A stretch of 64,000 nt of DNA, taken from contig NC_080588.1 of assembly GCF_029962835.1 (NCBI RefSeq), positions 61,590,001 through 61,654,000 on the forward strand, written 5' to 3'. Made by a program: the position numbers and the translations under genes. Positions 1-11,721 of the stretch are shown here, piece by piece; the stretch's first letter is position 1; each line of letters opens with the position of its first letter. The notes under the pieces are model-generated. The model saw nothing but the letters and a program-made list of their open reading frames with translations, did not search any database and was not told where the DNA came from. The stretch comes from Magnolia sinica. Lineage: Eukaryota; Streptophyta; Magnoliopsida; Magnoliales; Magnoliaceae.

Positions 1-151
1 GAAAAATATACCGAAAATGAGAGTTTTACTGCTAGGGTGGACAATCACAAAGGGGAGAGAAGAAAGTAGAAAATTGAGGTTTTATTGCTAGGGTGGACAG
101 TTATAAAGGAGAGAAGTAATCAGAAAACGAGGGTTTTTCTGCTAGGGTGGA

Positions 152-1128
152 TGTCACGCCCCAAACTCGGGAACTGGGCTCACAAAATCCCCGATTGCCG
201 AATCCGGCGCCGACAGCCTCCGTAGTACCCCGTTCTCAGCTCCCAGAGCCCATTCACCAGTTCCGATCCTGGGATGCTACGAGGAGGATTTTCAACATCA
301 GTTTGATTTATAATAAGTATAACCAAAGGCATAACCCAAAAACAACAACCAAAAAGTCCATCACATTTCCACTATGATAAAAAACTTTATAAGTACAATG
401 AGTATAAAGGAAATTACAATGATGATAGACAAAAACTCCAAGCTGATCTGATATGAGCTCCTGCCTCAGCGCTGCTACGATCCAACGTCACCTGCACGCA
501 ATGGTCGTGCATAAGCTTGTATAAAGCTTAGAGGGTGGTGAAAGTGTGTGCGTAATGTAGTAGTACAGTTATGTAGTATTAGAGTAATGCAGAATATGCT
601 GATGAAACCATGAATATTATTAACCATACCAAGGCTATGCGATGCAAGGCATGAATGATGTTGGCCGTACCAAGGCCATGCGATGCGAGATACAAATCAA
701 GCATACGAATCCTTATTTAAGTCCACATATCAATACAGCTCAAATCTGGAATGTCACCGAGGTCTAGTACACTCCAAACCAGATTGCCGCCCCATCGCGC
801 GTAATAAGGCGAGTGGAAGAGACCTCACTATTTGCCTGCCAATATCGGGCTCGGCTCATCGATAGCGGACCCATTCCTCGAGCTGGTCAAACTCAGCCTA
901 ACTTTACTCCCTCCTCTCGAGCGGGTAAGGCCGCACCCCCTTCCAACCGACCACGACACAGTGAAAAGCGCAGTCTTCTAGTAATCGGCACTCGGCACTC
1001 GTGCACCCACTTGGTTTAGACGTTGGAGCAACCTCCTGGTACCATAAGGGTTTAAGGACTTTCACCCAGGAATATCTATAGCACCCCATGTAGAACAAGA
1101 TTTTCGGTATCCAATCCTGCCATCCACG
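152..1128. mobile_element. Gypsy-type LTR, first copy (partly deleted)
   Basis: Begins TGTCACGCCCCAAACTCGGG and is collinear in pieces with the solo LTR at 4672-6038, but shorter. Its left edge at 152 falls exactly where the flanking repeat (equal to 30741-30892) stops. The right end is approximate. Confidence 0.6.
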
Positions 1129-2315
1129 ATACGCCTGTGGAGGGTACGGCCCTGATGTCGCTAGGGCGTATGTACCATATTACACAATGCGAATGCATGA
1201 ATCACATTATCCAGTCATGCAACAATCCTGCGCATATCATGCGCTCATACAAGGTAACACCGCCTATCCGGGAGCCCTTAAACAATCTGCCCAAAGGCAT
1301 ATGCTATGATCAATCACTTCTCATATCAAGCATACATATGATGCGTATGATCATGAATCATGGAACTATACTAAACATGTTATATGGTGATAGATGCTGT
1401 TCATAATGAAGATGGGCCTAGACGGCCTATAAGTGTGGGCCTAACAATGGGCCCTAGGGAGAATTATAATGCGGACATTTAACCAACACTATTATTACAA
1501 TGTGGACGTCAAACCAACATTGCTCTTAAGGCACAACCGTCATAAACATCATTACACAAACCATGGTAGAGTCACACATTGTAATGGACTTGTGTACATC
1601 CAATTGGGCCTCGACCCATGGGCCTTAGGTACAACAAATGGGCCGCATAACATGGGCCTTATGTATACCAGGTGGGCCTCAATGGATGGGCCATAACTAC
1701 CTTAAGATGGGCCTAATCATATGGGCCTCATATATATCAAGGTGGGCCTCAACAACGGGCCTTGTATATCACATCGGCCTAACCAACTGGGCCCCAAGTA
1801 CATCACATCAGGCCTAGTCAAATGGGTCAAATCAATGGGCTGATTTAAATAGGCTAAGTCAAATGGGCCAATGTATATCAAATCGGGCCCACCCTTATGT
1901 ATTTGAGAACCGACATATTCATAAGTTATCAAAGAGATAGATGAAATGAAAATAATTATCAACTTAATTGGAAACTATCGTGGCCCTTGGGAGTTTGAAC
2001 GGTGGATGACACGGTCCACTATTTAAATGGTGGGGCCCACTTGAACTTTAGATCAGACTCACCCATTTCCCATGCTGTAAAATGATCTCACAAATGGTTG
2101 GATGGCATGGATATAACACATACATCATGGTGGGCCCCACCAACGAAACAATGGACGGTGTAAATAAGACACATACAACATGTAGGGCCTGCGGGCTTGC
2201 TGCTGACAAGAGGAGCAGCCACATAGCTGCTGTAGGTGCAGCTTACTGCATAGAAAAGGCAGACGTGGGTCCCATGTAGGGCCCACCATCATAAATACTT
2301 TATATAATATAACAC

Positions 2316-2358
<43 letters not shown>

Positions 2359-4489
2359 ATATATAATATATATTATAATATATAATATATATTATATCAT
2401 ATAAAATATATATCAACGTCCAGGCCGTCCAAATGCAACAGGGGAGGGGGGTTATCCCCACACGTGTGATGGGTCACACCATCCAATGGTGTGGACGGTG
2501 GCGGTAGAACACATACACCATAGTAGGTCCCACGTGGGGCCCACCCATCTAATTTGTTAACGAGATCACACGAACCCAGGGGAGGAAAGAAAAACAAATT
2601 TCAAAGTGATCCATAACGTCTGGACGCTTGAACGGTTTCAATGGCAGATGTGCAATCAACATTGTTTCCTATGACATGGGCCACCTGAGCCACGTGTATG
2701 ACTGATTTTTGGGCGTGGCCCATTGCCCTAAGGGGCCCATCAAAATGCACGGTGTTGATGTTCCCAAGCATCACGGTGGGACCCATGGTTGGGGTCGGTG
2801 GTCCCTACCCCTTTTCTGTCCTCAGCGCTGACAGCAGTGCCTGCGCTGGCAACAACGCTTGATATAGCAAACATCTTCCCTTTTTTTTAAAAAAATTTTC
2901 CTGAGGTTTTTTGTATGCGAGGCCCACGTCTTGAGAATCCACTCCACTCATTGGATTCTAGGACTTAAAAACACACCAAATAAGTCCAATATTCAGCATG
3001 TTTGGCGTATAGAAACAGTAAGGTGGGTCCTAATATCCTTGAACGGTATAAAATATAGTTTTCTATGGTATGGCCCGCTTGATTATCGTATTGGCCTCAT
3101 TTCTCGGCTCAACGCCTAAAATGAGCCGATGAATAGGATGGACGGCGTGGATGGGTCCCATGGACCACACTGTCAGTCCACACTTCACTGTTAGCCCACT
3201 GTCAGTCCACACGTCACGGTTAGTACACCCCACGTCAGTCTACACTTCACTGCAAGCCATGTCCAGCGTCCTTGGACGCTGGACGGAGTGGGTACATACG
3301 TGGGTCCCATGTGTGGGGCCCACGGCTGGTGGGTCCCACGTGGACATGGCCCACTTGATGTAGATCAATCTGATATTTGTGTTTTCCCTACATACGGCCT
3401 ATCCATCCAGAATGCCAGGTGGGCCCACTTAATGGACGACATGGATAAGATGCATGCTTCAAGTGGGGTTCAGCTGGGTGGGCCACACGGCCATATCATC
3501 ACAAAAAAAAATGCAAGAGAGGGGGAGAGAAAGAGATCAACGATGACGGAGGGGCCCTGCCACTATGGGCCCCTCTTGGATACAAGCATACATCAAAGTG
3601 GGTCCCATCATATGTGGGCCCTTAGATCATAAAAGACAAGTACCGAAAGACTAAAAATGTGGGTCCAAGATCCCCCACCGTCCACTTCTTCTTGCTCCCT
3701 TGGCTTCCTTTGCTCCTTAGCTTCGATTCCAAAGAAAGATGATGGAGTTTTAACAGTTGAGATGGGAGATGAGAGGGTAAGAAGTGAGCCACATACAAAA
3801 CTTTCTCATGGAGGTTTGGGAGAGCCTTGGACGTGTGATATTTTCTCTTGCTTGGGAGAGTGGTTTGAGAATGAGAGAGAGAGAGAGAGTGAGAGAGAGT
3901 TGTAAAGAGTGAGAGAGAGATGAGTGATGAATGTGGTGGTGATGGATGTGTAAAAGACTTTTTGACTTTTGTGGTAGATGGTGTAAGAAAAGTATGACCT
4001 TGTAAGAAACTTTTGACTTTAGGGGTTGATTGGGGAAGGGTGAGTGGTGATGATGTACTTAACATGTACTTGACATGATGGGATTGATTGGTTGATTGAT
4101 TGATGTGACATATTGTAGAGATTCTCTCGAAATTCGCACGTGCGACATTTTCCTCGCACCGAACACTGGCCCACATCTCCCAGCCAGAGTATCGGATTGG
4201 CGAGCGAGACGTGGCATCGGAACCGCGGGGACGGCGCGATTGCAAGGGTACAAGTCTCAGTTTGAGTCGATTCAGGTTGACGGCGTATGACACAGGGTTG
4301 CATGCAAATGCCGTTTAAGGGTCAAAGGTTGCCGAAAATTCGACCGGGAAGACCGCAAAATTTTATCCTTGAAATTTACACAATCATCGCAACTAGTTAT
4401 AGCCCATGAGGGAGAATAAACATAACATCACTATATAAAATCAAAGATAACATACAAAATACAACACAAAATCAATCATCAAAGAGATG
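1129..4489. repeat. Rearranged repeat DNA without genes
   Basis: Holds a gggcc-rich stretch (about 1410-1900, many 'tgggcct' words), MITE-like ends (about 2100-2150, 2500-2560), an AT microsatellite (about 2320-2400), a segment at about 3240-3440 copied at 6890-7090, a GA-rich run (about 3865-3925), and a segment at about 4157-4355 copied at 7112-7312. The ORFs here are short and overlap on both strands; none has a domain. Confidence 0.5.
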
Positions 4490-4671
4490 GGGATAACGCT
4501 CTCTCAAGAAGCCTCCTTGACAGAATGGTGACCCCACTGAATCTTCACCAACAAAATGACCTTGGTCTGGAGGACCTGCTCCTTCCGATCAAGGATACGG
4601 ACTGCCTGTTCAATATAGGAAGCATCCTCCCGAACCTCTAACGACTGCCAATCAATAACAGGAACGATGTC
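4490..4671 (-). pseudogene. Ty3/gypsy pol fragment, extreme C-terminus
   Basis: On the minus strand this reads through VIDWQ..., ILDRK..., a chromodomain-like LVKIQW and a final YPHLF motif, with a TGG-to-TGA-type stop and a frameshift before it. It is the continuation of the fragment at 6039-6320 on the other side of the solo LTR. Confidence 0.7.
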
Positions 4672-6038
4672 TGTCACGCCCCAAACTTGGAAACCGGGCT
4701 CACAAAATTTTCGATCGACAAATCCGGTGCTGACAGCCTCCGTAGTACCCCATTCTCGGCTCCTAACGTATATACGCTAGATTCCGATCCTGAGATCCTA
4801 CAAGGAGGATTTTCCAATGTGTATTTATCTCGTAATGAGCATAACCACAAGATTACCAAAATCACAAAGGCAACATCATCATCACATATCCACTAATATA
4901 ATCATTTGAGTACAATACTGAAAGGGAAATACATATATAAAATAAATCAAAGCTCCAGAAGACCGTTGCACGCTCTAGGCTCAATGCTGCTGTAACCTAA
5001 CGTCACCTGCACACATCTATCTGCATAAGCTTATAGAAAGCTTAGTGGGTGGTGAAAGTGTGTGCACAAGATAAGTGTCCAGTAAGCAATATCAGAGTAA
5101 TCAGAGTAAGCGGAAATACTAACAAGCCCATAAATCATACAATATCAGAAATACTAGCAAGTTCGTAATTCATACGATATCAGAGTAATGTGAAGACATG
5201 CTAATAGGCCCATAAATACCATCAGTCTTATTCAGGATATGTGATGCAAAAATATAATAAACCAATATCATATATTGACTAAGGAATGTAAATCAGCTAT
5301 GCAATGCGGAGGCAGTAAGCTAAATACTATATGTTGAGGATGCAATGCAATATGCGATGTGAATGAAATGACCAAGCTGAACTATGAAGTCGGGATGATA
5401 GTACGTAGTATCACAGGCTACGGGGTCCACCACAAGGGACTTCTATCCAAACCAGTCCCATACCTGAATTTGGATAGTCAGATTCAATGTGGTAAACTCC
5501 TGATCTCAGGTTAGTCGCGCGCCCAACCGAAATCCTGGCCATGCGAATGTACACAACAATTAGTTGCGTACCACCAGCCCGAGTGGATAGTGAATGGAAT
5601 GAATGCATGGATATGCAACTCTTATTCAATAAGTCCACATATCAGTACGGTTCCTCTCAGGGATATCATCGGGGTCTATTACACTCCAACCAGATTGCCG
5701 CCCCATCGCGCGCAACAAGGTGAGTGGAAGAGACCTCACTATCCGCCTGCCAATATCGGGCCCAACTCATCGATAGCGGACCCATTCCTCGAGTTGGTCA
5801 AACTCAGCCTAGCTTTGCCCCCTCCTCTCTGGTAGGTAAGGCCACACCCCCTTCCAACCGACCACGACACAGTGGGAGACGCGGCCTAACGGTATACGGC
5901 CCTCATGCGCTCATGCATCCACTCGGTCTAGACGTTGGAGCAACCTTTGGAACCAAGAGGGTTTAGGGACTTTCACCCAGGGATATCTATATCACCCCAC
6001 GTATAACAGATTTTCGGTGTCCCATCTAGCCATCCATA
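4672..6038 (-). mobile_element. Solo gypsy-type LTR inserted in an older gypsy pol fragment
   Basis: Starts TGTCACGCCCC and ends ...catccata. It is flanked by the 5-bp direct repeat atgtc (4667-4671 and 6039-6043). Gypsy pol sequence on the minus strand lies on both sides, so it interrupted that element. Confidence 0.7.
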
Positions 6039-6320
6039 ATGTCTGACCTACACTTCCTCAACATAGAAACATGGAAAACGTTGTGGACGCCAGACAACTG
6101 AGATGGCAAGGCAAGCCGATAGGCCACGACGCCAATGCGCCCAGTGATCTCAAAAGATCCTATGAATCTCGAGGCAAGCTTTCCCTTCGCTCCAAATCGA
6201 ACTACGCCCTTCATGGGCGAGACCTTGAGATACACATGGTCCCCTACATCAAACTCCAAGGGACGACGCCGACGATCAGCAAAACTCTTCTGCCGGCTCT
6301 GAGCTATGTGCATACGCAGT
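6039..6320 (-). pseudogene. Ty3/gypsy pol fragment, integrase C-terminal side
   Basis: A minus-strand reading frame shows the hallmarks of the end of plant gypsy polyproteins: FDVGDHVYLKVSP, GPFEI-like FIGSFEITGRIG, and VHNVFHVSMLRK. It is cut by the solo LTR at 6038 and at about 6316 joins a different duplicated segment. Relic of a retrotransposon, not a host gene. Confidence 0.8.
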
Positions 6321-7351
6321 CGTAAGGGTATAAGTCTTGGTTGGAGTCGATTCAAGTTGACGGCGTGTGATGCAGGGTTGCGCGCAAATGCCGGTTAAGG
6401 GTCGAAGATTGCCGAAAATTCGACCGGGAAGACCGCGGAAGCCTACGGAATGGTACGGTTTAGGATACGGGGCTTACAATGGAAGACCAGGAAGAGGAAA
6501 GAAGAATCAGAAAATGGAGTTTTTGAGGGAACTACAACTTTCAAAGCTGTGTTTTTGAAGAAGCAGGGGCATTTTGGTCCGGTGAGAGTACGTCAGTACA
6601 GCAGAGGAGTAGTATAGTAAGGTAAGTTTGGACAGGCGTAATAAGGTGTGTGGTTCAAAAGTGAGGTGTACAGTAGGAAAAAACTCAAAAACCAGGCATA
6701 AACAATCATCAGGCAGGCCCTAAATTAAAAAATACACAGTTGAAAAACCACCTAATTCTTGTGTGGCCCACATGATGATTGGACTGGACTGACTTTTTGT
6801 TCATCTATGTATCATGATGTGTTACACCTCTTGGACAGGTTGGATGTCACATGTGCATCATATGGGGCTCAAGATAAGCGACTTCATCAAGTCTACACTT
6901 CACTGCAAGCCATGTCCAGCGTCCTTGGACGCTGGACGGAGTGGGTACATACGTGGGTCCCATGTGTGGGGCCCACGGCTGCTGGGTCCCACGTGGACAT
7001 GGCCCACCTGATGTAGATCAATCTAATATTTGTGTTTTCCCTACATACGGCCTATCCATCCGGAATGCCAGGTGGGCCCACTCGATGGACGACATGGAGT
7101 GGGCCCACCTCTCACCGAACACTGGCCCACATCTCCTGGCCAGAGTATCGGATCGGCGCGCAAGACGCGGCATCGGAACCGCGCCAATGGCGCAGTCGTA
7201 AGGGTACAAGTCTCGGTTTGAGTCGATTCAGGTTGACGGCGTATGATGCAGGGTTGCGCGTAAATGCCGGTTAAGGGTCGAAGGTTGCCAAAAATTCGGC
7301 CGGGAAGACCGCGGAAGCCTATGGAATGGTACAGTCTAGGATACGCGGCTT
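6316..7351. repeat. Local tandem copies adjoining block U
   Basis: 6316-6890 repeats sequence found at about 7192-7768 (for example gtcgattca, cgaccgggaagaccgcggaa and gggctcaagataagcgactt words). Between them lies a copy of the 3240-3440 segment. No gene is seen. Confidence 0.6.
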
Positions 7352-10255
7352 ACAGTGGAAGATCAGGAAGAGGAAAGAAGAATCAGAAAATGAAGTTTTT
7401 GAGGGAACTGCAACTTTCAAAGCTGCGTTTTTGAAGAAGCAGGGGCATTTTGGTTCGGTGAGAGTACGTCAGTACAGCAGGGGAGTAATATAGTAAGGTA
7501 AGTTTAGACGGGCGTAATAAGGTGTGTGGCTCAAAAGTGAGGTGTACAGTAGAAAAAAACTCAAAAACCAGGCATAAACAATCATCAGGCAGGCCACAAA
7601 TTAAAAAATACACAGTTGAAAAACCACTTAATTCTTGTGTGGCCCACATGATGGTTGGACTGGACTAACTTTTTGTTCATCTATGTATCATGATGTGTTA
7701 CACCTCTTGGATAGGTTGGATGTCACAGGTGCATCATATGGGGCTCAAGATAAGCGACTTCATCACTTCCTTAGAAAAATATTGCTCTAGAAAAAACACC
7801 TAATTTAGGCGCCCTAACGTAGTTTAATAGAAATTAGCCTCACGGCGACACTATATGTTTAGCACACACAAAAGTCGCACTCGTGCCTAAAAAGATCTTC
7901 AGTTGATCTTCCGTCATTAATGTGATAGCATAGACCCCTACACATGCCTTTAGGTAGATAAATCATCACATGTTACATAGGTGGCCACGATCAACGTGCC
8001 AATTTATAAAGCAACGTACTTGGCACGGCTATAAAAAAACCCGTCGAGAGAACATATCTAATCATGATTCTGGCAATGATATTTTCGGTAATGCCGTCTT
8101 TCACAGTTATTCTAAAATGGGAGATCTTCCCGGAGACATTCGAGAACCAACAGATTTTGAGAAGGTTCTGAATACTAGGAGAACAAACCTATGCCTAAGC
8201 CGATCCAATTTTGGTTTAGACTCAAGTCGGGAGAGACAGACACATTGGTTCAATTGGGTTATGCATTTTGTACATCAATCGAAATTACACATGTGGCCTT
8301 GTTTGATTGAATTCTCCGTAACAACCTTGAATTTGAAACGTTAGACTTTTTATTTTCTAACCTTTATATGGTTGTAATGAATGACTCGGATCTTTGCAAA
8401 ATGGATAGAGAGAGGGTGTATTCCTCACAAAAATCACGGTGAGCCCCACCAAGGGTTTCGCAAGCAATCCACATCCCCATGCAATAAGAGTCCTTTTTAA
8501 CCGTTCATTCTTCTTGCACAGGTACAATGAATGTTTTGCTTTGCTAGCCATCCAACGGTTTCTATGGTATAGGTTACATAGACGAGACAAATGGCCATAT
8601 ATAGGCTACCCTCACAAATGTTGTCAAGATAAGATGTTAGGGAGATGGGCCTATGAAGGTGTAGCTATAAGGATAGGCAGTTCTGAAAAACTGTTTGTCA
8701 GATTTTGTCATTTTTGGACCCCGATTACTACGTAAATAAATCCAGAGTTATTGAAGTATGCACCCGAGATCTGCCCTTATAGAGTTCATTGAAAATTGTA
8801 TAATGGCAACTCATCCATCATTCATGTGTCTTACATGTACATAAATTGGGACCATCTGAATTGCAGGCCAATCCAGGATGGAGAACAGGTCAAAAATCAA
8901 CTTAACATGAACCATCATGTCTTACATGCACACACACACCTCATTCCCAATTCCAAACTGTCCAAGTTGTAGACCCTATTTAAGATGGGCCAGATTCAAA
9001 GGAAAAAAAAAATCACCTTGAATGGGTGATCTTCACCACCCAACTGGTGCCATCTAACGATGCAAATCAACACACAAATAGATATTTCAGATTTTGAAAA
9101 AGATTTCAAAATAAAATAATTTCCAGAGAGAAACTTGGACAAAGCAAATGACTAATTTTGACCGTCCATTAAGTTGAGCACCCATTTCATATCAGAAAAA
9201 TTGACAGATGGGATGGTTAAATCCAAAATTACCAATTATTTATTAAATTATTATTATTATTATTATTATTATTTTACAGATGTCTGTTTTCAAAGCCATG
9301 GATTAGATGGTTGGGATGAACTGATAATAGTGCTAATGATGGACTCCAACAAATATATGTATGAAATTGTTTGTTGCACCTACTTTCACATAAATGATCT
9401 TAACCCCACATTTTACCTAGGTTTGGTTGGAATCGTCCTACCAGTGTTTAATTTGCATTTTAGGCCATGAAATGTGGTATGTGGACTTAATGGACAGTCC
9501 AGATCAACTATTTGAAATGTGCAAGTAATCTGATGCGGCCATGTCCAATTTAACTCACAGCTCATGAAAGCAACCAATAATTTCTTATTTTCAAATATTA
9601 ATTAACGTTTATAAATGCCCACATTCAACTAAAAAAGGGTCTAGAGATTGATGGTTAGAAATTACCGATCCCGGAGATATTTAGGATATGGTTCATCCAC
9701 AAGGTGAAACAACAAACCAATGGTCTGGATGATTGAAATATGGACCACATGTGTGAGAAAAAAAAAAATCCATGTACAATTAATGGGCCACGCCTCTGGT
9801 CACCTATCCTAAAATTATTTTGCCTCATGATTAGGGTGGTCAGGGTCTAAGCCAGCCAAACCAATGCCTGAAAGGCCAAAACAAGGCAGCTCTAGTTTGA
9901 CCTAAGCATGAGCCCAGCCCAAACCTTACCGTGCGAGATCTGGACTATTCACTAGGTGGGTCCCACGTGAAGCATGATCTTCTCCCAAGTCACATCATAA
10001 TTGGGCTACATGTTTGTAAGGGGCCAATGGGCCAATGGCTAGTGGTCGGTGCTATGTGGGCCCCACCCTGATGTATGTGTTTCATCCATGCCATCCTCCC
10101 ATTCTTCCATATCATTTTATGGTTTGAGCCCAAAAATAAGATTGATCCATTAAAAACTTCTTGGGGGCCACATAAGCTTTGGATCAAGCTGATATAATTT
10201 TTTCCATTCATCCAAGTCTGTATGACGTAATCAACAGGTTAGATGTCAAAAACCA
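7352..10255. repeat. Duplicated non-coding block U (first copy)
   Basis: Nearly collinear with 30893-34160 (U') and in part with 60515-61320 (U''). It contains an ATT microsatellite (about 9243-9272), MITE-like ends near 10050-10250 and no convincing gene. The ORFs shared by U and U' are short, shift freely and have no recognised domain. The block ends at about 10255, where it joins sequence that in the second unit lies at about 46290. Confidence 0.8.
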
Positions 10256-11721
10256 TTACAGTGGGCCCTAGGAGATTAGCAAGAGATGATAGCTTAGCAA
10301 ACAAAGGTATTACTGTTAGATGATTCTCGATTGAGATCAGCTCACCTAATTCATTGATTTAGTGGGCCCCATTATCAATGTCTAATTACATTCCTTACAA
10401 ATGATCCTAACCATTCAATGAAAATAGACAATTACAACCTGCTGAGTTTTGAAGAGGCTGAGCTCGAAATCTCATAGAGATGACTCAGATGAGTATTTGA
10501 GTGGAGTTGTCGAGTTTTTCAGAACTGCATTTAACAAGGTCCAAATCGGGGATATTTAGGACAATTTGGAGATTTTAATAGCGTCCTTACAAAAATTTCA
10601 CCAAGAGAGAGGCCTAAAAATCTGGATGGAACATTGTCCATTTCCTTTTGTAAGTCCAAGTACAAACCAGAAAATCATGACCCCACCCATAGTGGGCCTA
10701 CAATTTGGATGGTTTGGATTGAGATGCTTGTAGCCATGTCTACATTGACTGTAAAAAGGGTAGTGTTTTGGTCATTTATATAAACGTCTTACATAGATGT
10801 GGATCACCAATCTGAATCATCCACTACTGGGCCCAACCACAAATGATTCATGCCCAAAAATCACTATTACAACAAAAGAAAACTTACAAACAGATGCATA
10901 TCATTTTTCTGTTATGGTTGACATCCAGCAAGCACAGCTTTCTTGCACACGGTAATGAAAAACAAAACAAATGGAAGATAAAATCAGATATATTAGATAA
11001 AGAATGTAAGTTACAGATTGCTTTTCTACAATCCAATCCTATCGAAACATGCTACTATAGGTATCCACTTTTCTCAAATGGGCTCTGCTCCAGCAATACA
11101 AGAACCTTAGCCTTTGACTAAGCTTCCTAAGAATCCTGATCAAGTTATATTATTAAAAAAAATCTATACATCTTGCTCAAGTTTAAATTAGCCATCTGTC
11201 GCGCATTTTCGCAGAAACTCTCTTTGTCGCACTCTAAAAAATTGGGGCGATGACTTTTCAACGGCCGATATCTTCCATCATGTAGTGACCCTGCAATGCC
11301 ATGATCGTTAACAAGATTTCAGGATGCTATTTCATATATGTGTACATGTATATAGAGGTTTGCAGATTTTACACATATGTCTATGTGGCACATGTATCAT
11401 GTCCCAGCCTTGAATTGGCTGGTCCCAAATGAATGTAGACGGCCTGACCTAAAGACAAGCATCATTCAACCGTCGAGTGTGAACTGCATGAATGGGGGAG
11501 AAAAATAGACTTCTCTCACTGACAACATTTATTTTTGGGATTTGACATTGTAGGCCCACTTGACACATGGTTTGGATGTATCCATTTATCCCACAGTACA
11601 CAGCTTTGTAGAGAATGGAGTGTAGGGTTAGATTAACAAATCTTTATGTATGTAGATGATAGATGGATAAAACTAGAGGTACTTCAAGAGAGAAGGATAA
11701 GATCATCTACTTACATTTTCT
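10256..11721. repeat. Downstream flank of IDM1-like copy A, duplicated at 46290-47767
   Basis: Intergenic DNA between block U and the 3' end of copy A. It is collinear with the flank of copy B, with scattered substitutions and small indels. It includes the probable 3' UTR and polyadenylation region of copy A. No separate gene is seen. Confidence 0.6.

Noticed and set aside
3622..4293. 223-codon minus-strand ORF rich in Ser/His/Leu
   Set aside because: Low-complexity translation of GA-rich and other repeat DNA; part of it is a segment copied at 7.1 kb; no domain.
8439..8735. 98-codon ORF conserved in U and U' (31988-32236)
   Set aside because: Conserved only because the block is duplicated; frames differ after an indel, and there is no domain or splice context.
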